Source: Belnapia rosea | GTDB lineage: Bacteria; Pseudomonadota; Alphaproteobacteria; Acetobacterales; Acetobacteraceae | Assembly (NCBI RefSeq): GCF_900101615.1 | Contig: NZ_FMZX01000001.1 | Coordinates: 682,001-746,000 of the forward strand | Length of the DNA: 64,000 nucleotides | Reading direction: 5' to 3' | Shown here: positions 23,876-34,486 of the stretch, piece after piece | Numbering within the stretch: the first letter of the stretch is position 1 | How the letters are laid out: every line of letters starts with the position of its first letter | Translations under genes and position numbers: made by a program | The notes under the pieces: generated by a model | Database searches by the model: none | Seen by the model: only the letters and a program-made list of their open reading frames with translations | What the model was told of the DNA's origin: nothing

Positions 23876-24433
23876 GTGCCGGAGACAGACCCACCGCAGG
23901 CCAGGCTGCTCGACATACTTCGGGTCTTCGCCGCCCTCGGCATGGCAAGTTTCGGCGGCGGCCTCGCCGGCTGGATACACCGCGAGGTGGTGGTGCGGCG
24001 CCGCTGGCTGAGCGAGGAGGGTTTTCTCACCGGCGTCGCGCTGGGCCAGGTGCTGCCGGGGCCGAACAGCGTGAACCTCGCGCTCTATATCGGCCAGCAG
24101 CTGCGTGGGCTGTCCGGGGCCGCGATGGCCTTCCTTGGCATATTGGGGCCACCGTTCCTTTTCATCCTCGGCCTTGCGCTGCTTTACGGCTGGGGGCTTG
24201 GCATGGCGGGCTTCGGTGTCGTGCTGGGCGGAGTGGCGGCCGCCGGACTGGCCAACTCCCTGACCACGGGGCTGCGCACCGCCCGCCATATGCGGGGCGC
24301 CTGGCCCTGGGTCATGGCGGGGGCGACCTTCGTTGCAGTCGGATTGCTGCGCTGGCCGATGATCCCGGTGGTGGCCGTGCTGATCCCGGCCAGCATCGCG
24401 CTGGCCTGGGCCGGGTCCCGTGCCCGTGGGTGA
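23876..24433 (+). CDS. Chromate transporter, N-terminal half (ChrA family)
   Basis: The 185-residue membrane protein matches the first half of CHR-family transporters: FAALGMASFGGGLAGWIHREVV, LGQVLPGPNSVNLALYIGQQLRG are family signatures. It starts at GTG (23876) after gggggatg. The next gene encodes the second homologous half and overlaps it by 14 bases, so the functional unit is a two-protein (short-chain CHR) pair. Family members export chromate or take up sulfate-like anions; some have other roles. Confidence 0.85.
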   Translation: MPETDPPQARLLDILRVFAALGMASFGGGLAGWIHREVVVRRRWLSEEGFLTGVALGQVLPGPNSVNLALYIGQQLRGLSGAAMAFLGILGPPFLFILGLALLYGWGLGMAGFGVVLGGVAAAGLANSLTTGLRTARHMRGAWPWVMAGATFVAVGLLRWPMIPVVAVLIPASIALAWAGSRARG

Positions 24434-24965
24434 GCGGCTTCTTGCCCTGTTGATGGTTTTTGCCCCGCTCTCGCTGGTCTCGCTCGGCGGCGGCCCGTCG
24501 ATCTTCGCCGAGATGCAACGCCAGGCGGTCGAGGTGCATGGCTGGATGACGGACCGCCAGTTCATCGACCTCTTCGCCATCTCCCGCGCCGCGCCGGGTC
24601 CAGGCTCCCTGATCTGCGCCCTGGTCGGATGGCAGGCAGCAGGGTTTGCAGGTGCGCTGGTCGGTGCGGTCGGCCTCTACGGCCCGTCCTCCTGCCTGCT
24701 TCTGGCGGTCGGCCACTGGTGGCGGCGGCGCGGGGACAGCCCGGTGCGGCGGGTGATCGAGCGGGGGCTGGCGCCCATCGCGGTCGGGTTGATCTTCGCC
24801 GGCGTCTATACGTTGCTGCAGGCCGATGGCGCCGGGTGGCTCGAGGTGGCGACGCTCGGCGCCTGCACCCTCGCCTTGCTCCGCGGGGCAAGCCCCTATG
24901 CCGTCATGGGGGTGGTGGCGCTGCTCTATGCCGGGTTGCAGCAAGCCGGTGCGATAGGCGGTTAG
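24420..24965 (+). CDS. Chromate transporter, C-terminal half (ChrA family)
   Basis: This 181-residue membrane protein is the partner of the preceding gene: FAPLSLVSLGGGPSIFAEMQRQAV and FAISRAAPGPGSLICALVGWQ correspond to the same CHR motifs in the inverted-topology half. The GTG start at 24420 lies within the end of the first gene, indicating translational coupling. Together they should form a heterodimer equivalent to one full-length ChrA. Confidence 0.85.
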   Translation: MPVGERLLALLMVFAPLSLVSLGGGPSIFAEMQRQAVEVHGWMTDRQFIDLFAISRAAPGPGSLICALVGWQAAGFAGALVGAVGLYGPSSCLLLAVGHWWRRRGDSPVRRVIERGLAPIAVGLIFAGVYTLLQADGAGWLEVATLGACTLALLRGASPYAVMGVVALLYAGLQQAGAIGG

Positions 24966-25048
24966 CCGGCTAACTGTCCCCGTTGACAGGGGAAGGGGCC
25001 GGGCAACAGGATGCGCGGCCAATCACACGCCGAAGAATGAGGAACGTC

Positions 25049-27124
<2,076 letters not shown>

Positions 27125-27148
27125 ACCAGCAAAAAGGAGAGAGAGGCC

Positions 27149-28351
27149 ATGGACCTCCGCTTCACCGACGAGGAGATCGCCTTCCGCCAGGAGGTCCGCG
27201 ATTTCATCGCCAAGGAATTGCCGGCCGAGACGCGTGAGCGGATGGTCGCCGGCAGGTCTCCCACCAAGCAGCAGGTGGTGGACTGGCAGCGTAAGCTGAA
27301 CGCCCGCGGCTGGGCCGCGCCGGAATGGCCGAAGGAGGCTGGTGGCCCCGGCTGGACGCTGGCGCAGCGCTACATCTTCCGCGAGGAGTTGCAGCAGGCC
27401 CCGGCACCGTCCCCGCTCGGCTTCAACATCAACATGTGCGGGCCGGTCATCATCGAGTTTGGCACCGAGGAGCAGAAGCAGAAGTATCTGCCCCGCATGC
27501 TGAACCTCGATGATTGGTGGTGCCAGGGCTTCTCCGAGCCCGGCGCCGGCTCCGACCTCGCCGGCCTCAAGACCCGTGCGGTGCGCGAGGGCGACCACTA
27601 CGTCGTCAACGGCCAGAAGACCTGGACGACCCTTGCCCAGCATGCCGACTGGATCTTCCTCCTCGTCCGTACCGACCCGAACGCGAAGAAGCAGGAAGGC
27701 ATCTCCTTCCTGCTCTGCGACATGAAGACGCCGGGGATCACCGTCCGCCCGATCATCACCATCGAGGGCGGGCATGAGGTGAACGAGGTCTTCTTCGACG
27801 ACGTGAAGGTGCCGGCCGAGAACCTGGTCGGCGAGGAGAACCGCGGCTGGGATTGCGCGAAATTCCTGCTCGGCAATGAGCGTTTCGGCCAGGCCCGCGT
27901 CGGCGCCTCGCGCGAGCGCATCCGCCGGCTGAAGGTCATCGCCCAGGAAAGCATGGATGGCGGCCGGCCGCTGATGGAGGACCCCGACTTCCGCCGCAAG
28001 GTGACGGAGATCGAGGTCGAGCTGAAGGCGCTCGAGATGACCGTCATGCGCGTCATCGCCACCGAGTCCAAGCGCAAGGACAAGAAGCCGGACCCGGCGA
28101 CCTCGGTCCTCAAGATCAAGGGCACCGAGATCCAGCAGATGTGCTCCGAGCTGCTGATGAAGGCAGCCGGCCCCTATGCCTGGGCCGATGGCGACCCGGA
28201 CGAGGAGGACGGGAGCAACGACGTGGATGTCGCGCCCGACTGGGCCTTCGGCCTCGCCGGCGTCTACTTCAACTGGCGCAAGCAGAGCATCTATGGCGGG
28301 TCGAACGAGATCCAGCGCAACATCATGGCCAAAGCCTTTCTGGGGCTCTGA
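27149..28351 (+). CDS. Acyl-CoA dehydrogenase (PimC-like large subunit)
   Basis: This 400-residue FAD enzyme has the usual acyl-CoA dehydrogenase fold: N-terminal helices, the middle-domain FAD motif [15 protein letters not shown] (about residues 129-143), KTWTTLAQHADW, and the C-terminal YGGSNEIQRNIMAKAFLGL. Its sequence style matches the larger partner of two-component pimeloyl-CoA dehydrogenases, and the next gene encodes the smaller partner 6 bases downstream. A strong ribosome site (aaggagagagag) precedes the ATG. It probably makes enoyl-CoA for the upstream bifunctional enzyme; chain length and whether the substrate is a dicarboxylate are inferred from operon order only. Confidence 0.9.
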   Translation: MDLRFTDEEIAFRQEVRDFIAKELPAETRERMVAGRSPTKQQVVDWQRKLNARGWAAPEWPKEAGGPGWTLAQRYIFREELQQAPAPSPLGFNINMCGPVIIEFGTEEQKQKYLPRMLNLDDWWCQGFSEPGAGSDLAGLKTRAVREGDHYVVNGQKTWTTLAQHADWIFLLVRTDPNAKKQEGISFLLCDMKTPGITVRPIITIEGGHEVNEVFFDDVKVPAENLVGEENRGWDCAKFLLGNERFGQARVGASRERIRRLKVIAQESMDGGRPLMEDPDFRRKVTEIEVELKALEMTVMRVIATESKRKDKKPDPATSVLKIKGTEIQQMCSELLMKAAGPYAWADGDPDEEDGSNDVDVAPDWAFGLAGVYFNWRKQSIYGGSNEIQRNIMAKAFLGL

Positions 28352-28357
28352 GGGAAC

Positions 28358-29503
28358 ATGGATTTCGACCTGACGGAAGAACAGCGCCTGCTGCAGGACA
28401 GCGTGGCGCGGCTGCTCGGTGACAAATACGGCTTCGAGCAGCGCAAGGGCTACATGAAGTCGCCCGACGGCTGGAGCCGCGAGATCTGGGCGCAGTTCGC
28501 CGAGCTCGGCCTGCTCGGCTTGCCCTTCGGTGAGGATGAGGGCGGCTTCGGCGGCGGCCCGGTGGAGACGCTGCTGGTCGCCGAGCAGATCGGCCGCTTC
28601 ATCACGCTCGAACCCTGGCTGAGCACCGTCGTCATCGGCGGCGGCTTCCTCCGCCACGGTGCCTCGCAGGAGCTGCGGAACGAACTCGTGCCGCAGGTTG
28701 CCGCGGGCGAGATGCTGCTGGCCTTCGCCCAGGTGGAGCGCCAGTCGCGCTACGATCTGTTCGACGTGACCACGACGGCGAAGAAGGATGGCAGCAGCTG
28801 GGTCATCAATGGCCGTAAAGGCTATGTGGTGCATGGCGACAGCGCCGACCGCCTGATCGTCACCGCACGCGTGGCCGGCGGTCAGCGCGACCTGAAAGGC
28901 ATCGGCGTCTTCCTCGTCGATGCCAAGGATCCGGGCGTGCAGCGTCGCGGCTATCGCACGGTGGACGGGCAGCGGGCGGCGGAGATCGAGCTCTCCAATG
29001 TCCGGGCGCTCGCCGTGCTGGGCAATCCGGAGGACGGCCTGCCGCTGGTCGACCAGGTGGTGGACGAAAGCATTGCCGCGCTGGCCGGCGAGGCGGTCGG
29101 CGCCATGCAGGCCGCGCATGACATGACGATCGACTACATGAAGACGCGGCAGCAATTCGGCCGCCCGATCGGCAGCTTCCAGGCGCTGCAGCATCGCGCC
29201 GCGGATATGCTGGTCGCGCTCGAGCAATCCCGCTCCATGTCCTACTTCGCCGCCATGTCGGCCGCCGAGCGGAATCCGTTGGAGCGCCGCAAGGCCATGG
29301 CCTCGGTGAAGGTACAGATCGGTCGCTCGGCCCGCTTCGTCGGCCAGCAAAGCATCCAGCTGCATGGCGGCATTGCCATGACCATCGAGTATGCCTGCGG
29401 CCACTACTTCAAGCGGCTGACGGTGAATGACAGCATGTTCGGCGATGCCGACCATTATGTCCGCTACCTGGCCGAGACCGGCGGCCTCGTCGCCGCCGCC
29501 TGA
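28358..29503 (+). CDS. Acyl-CoA dehydrogenase (PimD-like small subunit)
   Basis: The 381-residue protein is an acyl-CoA dehydrogenase homologue (FGFEQRKGYMKSPDGWSREIW-type N-terminus, ITLEPWLSTVVIGGGFL, QFGRPIGSFQALQHRAADM, QLHGGIAMTIEYACGHYFKRL). It is divergent from canonical members in the middle domain, as PimD-type partners are: the FAD loop reads AQVERQSRYDL. It likely forms a heteromer with the upstream PimC-like protein. A palindrome (29538-29553) follows and may end the operon. Confidence 0.88.
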   Translation: MDFDLTEEQRLLQDSVARLLGDKYGFEQRKGYMKSPDGWSREIWAQFAELGLLGLPFGEDEGGFGGGPVETLLVAEQIGRFITLEPWLSTVVIGGGFLRHGASQELRNELVPQVAAGEMLLAFAQVERQSRYDLFDVTTTAKKDGSSWVINGRKGYVVHGDSADRLIVTARVAGGQRDLKGIGVFLVDAKDPGVQRRGYRTVDGQRAAEIELSNVRALAVLGNPEDGLPLVDQVVDESIAALAGEAVGAMQAAHDMTIDYMKTRQQFGRPIGSFQALQHRAADMLVALEQSRSMSYFAAMSAAERNPLERRKAMASVKVQIGRSARFVGQQSIQLHGGIAMTIEYACGHYFKRLTVNDSMFGDADHYVRYLAETGGLVAAA

Positions 29504-29537
29504 CAAGTCAGTGCCCGTTCGGTGAAAGCTCACGGGA

Positions 29538-29553
29538 CGGGCAAGCTTGCCCG
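29538..29553. terminator. 16-bp perfect palindrome downstream of acyl-CoA dehydrogenase genes
   Basis: CGGGCAAGCTTGCCCG is perfectly self-complementary, 34 bases after the stop. An alternative stem pairs TGCCCGT upstream with ACGGGCA overlapping it. There is no T-run; it may be a terminator or a protein site. Confidence 0.35.
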
Positions 29554-29605
29554 GTGCGGGTGCGCCATGCCGCGCACCCGCCCGTCATAAAGGGGTGGGT
29601 TCCCG

Positions 29606-29876
29606 ATGATCGCCGACCCCGAGCGGACCATGGCTGGCCTCAATAGCATGGTGCACCTCCGGGCGGATCCCTCCATCACCGTCTTCGTCATCGACCTGCA
29701 GAAGGTCCGCCTCTTCCTTGTCCGCCTGCCGCGCAGGGAACGGAATCTCGGCGAGTGCCGCGCCTCATCGACAGCCTGAATCTCACCAACCGACTTCGAC
29801 GTGCCGGCGAAGGCGCTCTTCCCCTCAAGGATGGGAGGCGAAGAAGCCCTATCTGCGCTATGTGGAGGTCGAGTAG
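29606..29876 (+). pseudogene. Possible decayed gene remnant
   Basis: The 460-base gap 29504-29963 has no intact gene. From ATG 29606 a frame reads MIADPERTMAGLNSMVHL...VFVIDLQKVR for 57 codons, then stops at 29777-29779. Protein-like fragments continue in other frames: TDFDVPAKALF (around 29790) and AKKPYLRYVEVE ending at a TAG (29874-29876). This looks like a C-terminal coding region broken by frameshifts. I cannot name the family, and the 57-codon frame alone could be chance. Confidence 0.3.
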
Positions 29877-29963
29877 GGCGATTGGGCCTCGCAATTCGTT
29901 TGCACGATAATGGATATTGCGGTTCCATATCGCCTTCGCAGTTGCAGCGAGACCGGGGGCAGC

Positions 29964-31181
29964 ATGGTGGGACGGGCAATGGGGCGCCGCCAGATTCTGG
30001 CGGGAGCCGGCGTGGCGGCATTGGCGGCGCCGGGCCTGGCCCGAGCGCAGGGCGAGGCCATCCGCATTGGCGAGATCAACAGCTACACCGCCCAGCCCGC
30101 CTTCCTGCAGCCCTACCGCAATGCCTGGCTCCTTGCGCAGGAGCAGGTGAACGCCGCAGGCGGCATCAATGGCCGCCGGCTCGAGACGGTCTTCCGCGAC
30201 GATGCGGGCCGTCCCGAGGATGCGGTCCGGCTCGCCGGGGAATTGGTGAATGCCGAAAAGGTCTCGCTCCTGGCCGGCGGCTTCCTCTCCAATGTCGGCC
30301 TCGCGCTCGCTGATTTCGCCAACCAGAACAAAAGGCTTTTCGTCGCCAGCGAGCCGCTGACCGATGCGCTCGTCTGGAGCCGCGGCAACAAGTACACCTT
30401 CCGCCTCCGTGCCAGCACCTACATGCAATCCGCCATGCTGGTGGAGGAGGCAGCGAAGCTGCCGGCCAAGCGCTGGGCCACGGTCGCGCCGAACTACGAG
30501 TACGGCCAATCCGCCGTCCGCTGGTTCAAGGAGTTGCTGAGCCGCGCCAAGCCCGATGTTGAATTCGTCGCTGAGCAATTCCCGGCCCTTGGCCGCATCG
30601 ATGCCGGCGCCACCGTGCAGGCCCTCGCCGCGGCCAACCCGGAGGCGATCTTCAACGTCACCTTCGGTGCTGATCTCACCAATTTCGTCCGCCAGGGCAG
30701 CACACGCGGCCTGTTCGAGCGCCGCCGCGTCGTTTCCCTGCTGACCGGCGAGCCGGAATATCTCGACCCGCTCGGCGACGAGGCACCCGAGGACTGGATC
30801 GTTACCGGCTATCCCTGGGAGCAGATCGACACGCCCTCCCACACGCCTTTCCGGGAGGCGTATCGCCGGCGGTGGAACGATTATCCGCGGCTCGGCAGCG
30901 TTGTCGGCTACGATACGGTGATGGCAATCGCGGCCTTGCTGCGGAAGACCCCCACCCTCGAGACCGAGGCGCTGGTCGAGGCCATGTCCGGGCTCAAATT
31001 CCAGTCCGTGCTCGGGCCGGTGGAATTCCGCGCCATCGACCACCAGTCCACCATGGGGGCCTTCGTCGGGCGCACCGTGCTGAAGAACGGCAAGGGCAGC
31101 ATGGCGGATTGGCGCTACGCCGATGGGAAGGACTACCTGCCATCGGATGACGTGGTCCGGACGCTGCGGCCCCAGGCCTGA
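29964..31181 (+). CDS. Branched-chain amino-acid type ABC transporter substrate-binding protein
   Basis: The 405-residue periplasmic protein has a twin-Arg-like signal (MGRRQILAGAGVAALAAPGLARA) and the Peripla_BP_6 fold: IRIGEINSYTAQ, LAQEQVNAAGGINGRRLETVFRDDAGRPEDA, and a later VGYDTVMAIAALLRK. It should deliver a ligand to the fused permease and two ATPases encoded next. The ATG at 29964 follows gaccgggggc; a second ATG at 29979 is equally possible. Liv-type receptors also bind amides, aromatic acids and other carboxylates, so an N-heteroaromatic substrate for the neighbouring catabolic cluster is possible but unproven. Confidence 0.87.
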   Translation: MVGRAMGRRQILAGAGVAALAAPGLARAQGEAIRIGEINSYTAQPAFLQPYRNAWLLAQEQVNAAGGINGRRLETVFRDDAGRPEDAVRLAGELVNAEKVSLLAGGFLSNVGLALADFANQNKRLFVASEPLTDALVWSRGNKYTFRLRASTYMQSAMLVEEAAKLPAKRWATVAPNYEYGQSAVRWFKELLSRAKPDVEFVAEQFPALGRIDAGATVQALAAANPEAIFNVTFGADLTNFVRQGSTRGLFERRRVVSLLTGEPEYLDPLGDEAPEDWIVTGYPWEQIDTPSHTPFREAYRRRWNDYPRLGSVVGYDTVMAIAALLRKTPTLETEALVEAMSGLKFQSVLGPVEFRAIDHQSTMGAFVGRTVLKNGKGSMADWRYADGKDYLPSDDVVRTLRPQA

Positions 31182-31192
31182 CGTAGGCAGCC

Positions 31193-33040
31193 TTGGAGAA
31201 TCTGGTCCTCCAGGCCCTGAGCGGCCTGGCGAGCGCTTCCTCGTTGTTCCTGGTGGCGTCCGGTCTCACTGTCATCTTCGGCGTCAGCCGGGTTGTCAAT
31301 TTCGCCCATGGCTCGCTCTACATGCTGGGCGCCTACCTGGCCTGGACGCTGGTGACCACCCTGCCGCGCGGCCATCTCGGCTTCTGGGGCGGGGTGATCG
31401 GCGCGGCGCTGCTGGTCGGGCTGATCGGGCTGCTGGTGGAGGTGCTGCTGCTGCGGCGCATCTACCGCGCGCCGGAGCTTTTCCAGCTGCTCGCCACCTT
31501 CGGCGTGGTGCTGATCGTGCAGGATCTCGCCCTGATGACCTGGGGCGCGCAGGACCTGCTCGGCCCGCGCGCGCCCGGCCTGCGCGGCAGCGTCGAGATC
31601 GTCGGCCTCCGCTTCCCGCTCTATGAGTTGTTCCTGATCGGCGTCGGGCCGGTGGTACTGGCCCTGCTCTGGCTGCTCTTCCACCGCACGCGCTGGGGCA
31701 CGCTGGTGCGTGCGGCGACGCAGGACCGGGAGATGGTGGGCGCGCTCGGCGTGAACCAGCGCATGCTCTTCACCTCGGTCTTCTTCCTCGGCAGCCTGCT
31801 CGCCGGGCTCGGCGGCGCGCTGCAGCTGCCGCGGGAAAGCGTCAACCTCCATATGGACCTTTCCATCATCACCGAAGCCTTCGTGGTCGTGGTGGTAGGC
31901 GGGCTCGGCAGCCTCTCCGGGGCGGCGCTGGCGGCCCTGCTGATCGGCGAGCTGCATGCCTTCGGCATCCTCATCGTGCCGAAGATCACCCTGGTGCTGG
32001 TCTTCCTGGTGATGGCGCTGGTGCTGGTGGTGCGGCCGCACGGTCTGCTCGGCAAGCCCGAGGCGGCAGCCCGGGGCGGGCAGGGAAGTGCGGAGCCGGT
32101 CATCGGCCCCGCGCCGCCGGCGCTGCGCTGGCTGGCGCTGGCGGCCCTCGCCGTGGCGGTCGTGCTGCCCCCCTTCCTCGGCGACTACGCGGTCTCGGTG
32201 CTGACGGAACTCGCCATCTTCGTGCTCTTCGCCGCAAGCCTCCATCTCATCATGGGGCCTGGCGGCATGGCGAGCTTCGGGCATGCCGCCTATTTCGGCC
32301 TCGGCGCCTATGGGGCCGCCCTGGCAGCGCAGTGGCTCGGCGCGCCGATGCTTGCCGGGCTGGCGCTGGCGCCCCTGATGGCAGGCATCTTCGGCCTTGT
32401 CTTCGGCTATTTCTGCGTGCGGCTCTCCGGCGTCTATGCAGCGATGCTGACCCTGGCCTTCGCCCAGATCGCCTGGTCGGTCGCCTTCCAATGGGTCGAG
32501 GTGACGGGCGGCGACAACGGCATCCTGGGCGTCTGGCCTGATGCCTGGGCGGCGCCGAAGCTGGTCTACTACTACCTCGCCTTGGCCCTCTGCCTCGGTG
32601 CGACGCTGTTCCTGCGCCGCGTGGTGCATGCCCCCTTCGGCTATGCGCTGCGGGCCCAGCGCGACAGCACGCTGCGCGCCGAGGCGATCGGTATCGATGC
32701 CTTCCGCATCCGCTGGCTCGGCTTCGCCCTGGCTGCGGCGGCGGCGGGCATCGCGGGCGGCCTCTTCGCCTATGGCAAGGGCAGCGTCTTCCCGACCTAT
32801 ATGGGTATCCCGCGCAGCGTCGATGCGCTGCTGATGGTGTTGCTGGGCGGGGTGCAGACGCTCTCCGGCCCGATCATCGGGGCGCTGGCCTTCACCGGGC
32901 TGCAGGAGCAGCTCGTCCGACTGACGGATCTCTGGCGGCTCATCCTCGGCTGCATCATCGTGCTGCTGGTGCTGTTCTTCCCGCAAGGCCTCGCCGGAGC
33001 AGCCCGGGCACGGTGGGAGGCCCGCCATGGCGACGCTTGA
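31193..33040 (+). CDS. Fused LivH-LivM branched-chain amino-acid type ABC permease
   Basis: This 615-residue membrane protein joins the two permeases normally made separately. Residues 1 to about 285 are LivH-like (SGLTVIFGVSRVVNFAHGSLYMLGAYL; VVVVGGLGSLSGAALAALLIG) and about 300-615 are LivM-like (ASLHLIMGPGGMASFGHAAYFGLGAYGA; GGVQTLSGPIIGALAF). The start appears to be TTG at 31193, 9 bases after the receptor gene. Its end overlaps the ATPase gene by 14 bases. Fusion fixes the stoichiometry of the heterodimeric pore. Confidence 0.88.
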   Translation: MENLVLQALSGLASASSLFLVASGLTVIFGVSRVVNFAHGSLYMLGAYLAWTLVTTLPRGHLGFWGGVIGAALLVGLIGLLVEVLLLRRIYRAPELFQLLATFGVVLIVQDLALMTWGAQDLLGPRAPGLRGSVEIVGLRFPLYELFLIGVGPVVLALLWLLFHRTRWGTLVRAATQDREMVGALGVNQRMLFTSVFFLGSLLAGLGGALQLPRESVNLHMDLSIITEAFVVVVVGGLGSLSGAALAALLIGELHAFGILIVPKITLVLVFLVMALVLVVRPHGLLGKPEAAARGGQGSAEPVIGPAPPALRWLALAALAVAVVLPPFLGDYAVSVLTELAIFVLFAASLHLIMGPGGMASFGHAAYFGLGAYGAALAAQWLGAPMLAGLALAPLMAGIFGLVFGYFCVRLSGVYAAMLTLAFAQIAWSVAFQWVEVTGGDNGILGVWPDAWAAPKLVYYYLALALCLGATLFLRRVVHAPFGYALRAQRDSTLRAEAIGIDAFRIRWLGFALAAAAAGIAGGLFAYGKGSVFPTYMGIPRSVDALLMVLLGGVQTLSGPIIGALAFTGLQEQLVRLTDLWRLILGCIIVLLVLFFPQGLAGAARARWEARHGDA

Positions 33041-33785
33041 GGTCGAGGGGCTGACGAAGAGCTTCGGCGGCGTCCGCGCCGTGCAGGGCGTCACCTTCGC
33101 AGTCGAGCCGGGCGAGATGCTGGCCCTGATCGGCCCCAACGGCGCCGGCAAGTCCACCTGCTTCAACATGCTGAACGGGCAGCTCCGACCGGATGCCGGG
33201 CGGGTGCGGCTCATGGGCCGGGACATCACCGGCATCGCGCCGCGCCAGGTCTGGCGGCTTGGCGTCGGGCGCACCTTCCAGATCACCGCGACCTTCGGCT
33301 CCATGACGGTGCTGGAGAATGTGCAGATGGCGCTGCTCTCGCATCACCGTCGGCTGGGCCAGCTCTGGCGGCCCGTGGCGCGGATGGATGCGGCACCCGC
33401 CCGCGCCCTGCTCGACCGGCTCGGCATGGCCGACCAGGCGGCACGCCCCTGCGGCATCCTTGCCTATGGCGACCTGAAGCGGGTCGAACTCGCCATCGCC
33501 CTCGCCAATGAGCCCAAGCTGCTGCTGATGGATGAGCCGACCGCCGGCATGGCACCGCAGGAGCGTGTCTCGCTCATGGCGCTGACCGCCGATATCGCGC
33601 GGGAGAGCGGCATCGCCGTCCTCTTCACCGAACATGACATGGACGTCGTCTTCAGCCATGCCGACCGCATCCTGGTGCTGGATCGTGGCCGGCTGATCGC
33701 CGAAGGTGAGCCGGCGGTCGTCCGCGCCGACCCCAAGGTGCGGGAGGTCTATCTTGGCTCCGGCGCGGTGACGGGGGCGCATTGA
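33027..33785 (+). CDS. LivG-type ABC ATPase
   Basis: The 252-residue ATPase has Walker A GPNGAGKST, the LivG-type insert region (GRTFQITATFGSMTVLENV), signature LAYGDLKRVELA, Walker B LLLMDEPTAGM, and switch His in FTEHDMDVV. It energises the fused permease together with the LivF-type ATPase next door. The ATG at 33027 lies inside the permease gene; the stop overlaps the next start (TGATG). Confidence 0.92.
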   Translation: MATLEVEGLTKSFGGVRAVQGVTFAVEPGEMLALIGPNGAGKSTCFNMLNGQLRPDAGRVRLMGRDITGIAPRQVWRLGVGRTFQITATFGSMTVLENVQMALLSHHRRLGQLWRPVARMDAAPARALLDRLGMADQAARPCGILAYGDLKRVELAIALANEPKLLLMDEPTAGMAPQERVSLMALTADIARESGIAVLFTEHDMDVVFSHADRILVLDRGRLIAEGEPAVVRADPKVREVYLGSGAVTGAH

Positions 33786-34486
33786 TGCTGCAGGTCTCCG
33801 GCGTCTCAGCCTATTACGGCCGTGCGCATATCCTCGACGGCGTTACCCTCGATGTCGGGGCAGGCGAGGTGGTGGTGCTGCTCGGGCGCAATGGCGCTGG
33901 CAAGTCGACCACAATGAAGGCGATCATGGGCCTCGTCCCCCCGGCCGCTGGCAGCGTGCGGTTCCAGGGCGCCGAGATCGCCGGGCAGGAGCCTTTCGAG
34001 ATCGCCCGCCGCGGCCTCGGCTATGTGCCGGAGGAACGCCGTATCTTCAGCGAGTTATCCGTTATCGAGAATCTCGAGGTCGGCCGCCGCCCGGCCGCCG
34101 CGGGCCTGCGCCCCTGGACACCGGAGCGCCTCTTCGGCCTCTTCCCGAGCCTCGGTGCCATGCAGGACCGGCCGGGTGGGCGGATGAGCGGCGGCGAGCA
34201 GCAGATGCTGACCATCGCCCGCACCCTGATGGGCAATCCGCGGCTCATCCTGCTCGACGAGCCGAGCGAGGGGCTGGCACCGGTCATCATCGAGCGCATG
34301 GCGGAGGCCATCCGGGCGCTGAAGGCGGAAGGGCTGTCCATCCTCCTCTCGGAGCAGAACCTGCATTTCGCCCAGGTGGTCAGCGACCGCGCGACCATCA
34401 TCGAGAAGGGCCGCATCCGCTGGAGCGGCAGCATCCCGGAACTGCTCGCGGCCGATGAGGTCAGGGAACAGTATCTGTCGGTATAG
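33785..34486 (+). CDS. LivF-type ABC ATPase
   Basis: The 233-residue ATPase is the second of the pair: Walker A GRNGAGKST, VPEERRIFSELSVIENL (LivF hallmark), signature MSGGEQQML, Walker B LILLDEPSEGLAP, and SEQNLHFAQVV. I take the ATG at 33785, whose A is the last base of the LivG stop; a TTG at 33782 would add one codon. The 3' end overlaps by 26 bases the 3' end of the convergent UPF0280 gene. Confidence 0.92.
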   Translation: MLQVSGVSAYYGRAHILDGVTLDVGAGEVVVLLGRNGAGKSTTMKAIMGLVPPAAGSVRFQGAEIAGQEPFEIARRGLGYVPEERRIFSELSVIENLEVGRRPAAAGLRPWTPERLFGLFPSLGAMQDRPGGRMSGGEQQMLTIARTLMGNPRLILLDEPSEGLAPVIIERMAEAIRALKAEGLSILLSEQNLHFAQVVSDRATIIEKGRIRWSGSIPELLAADEVREQYLSV

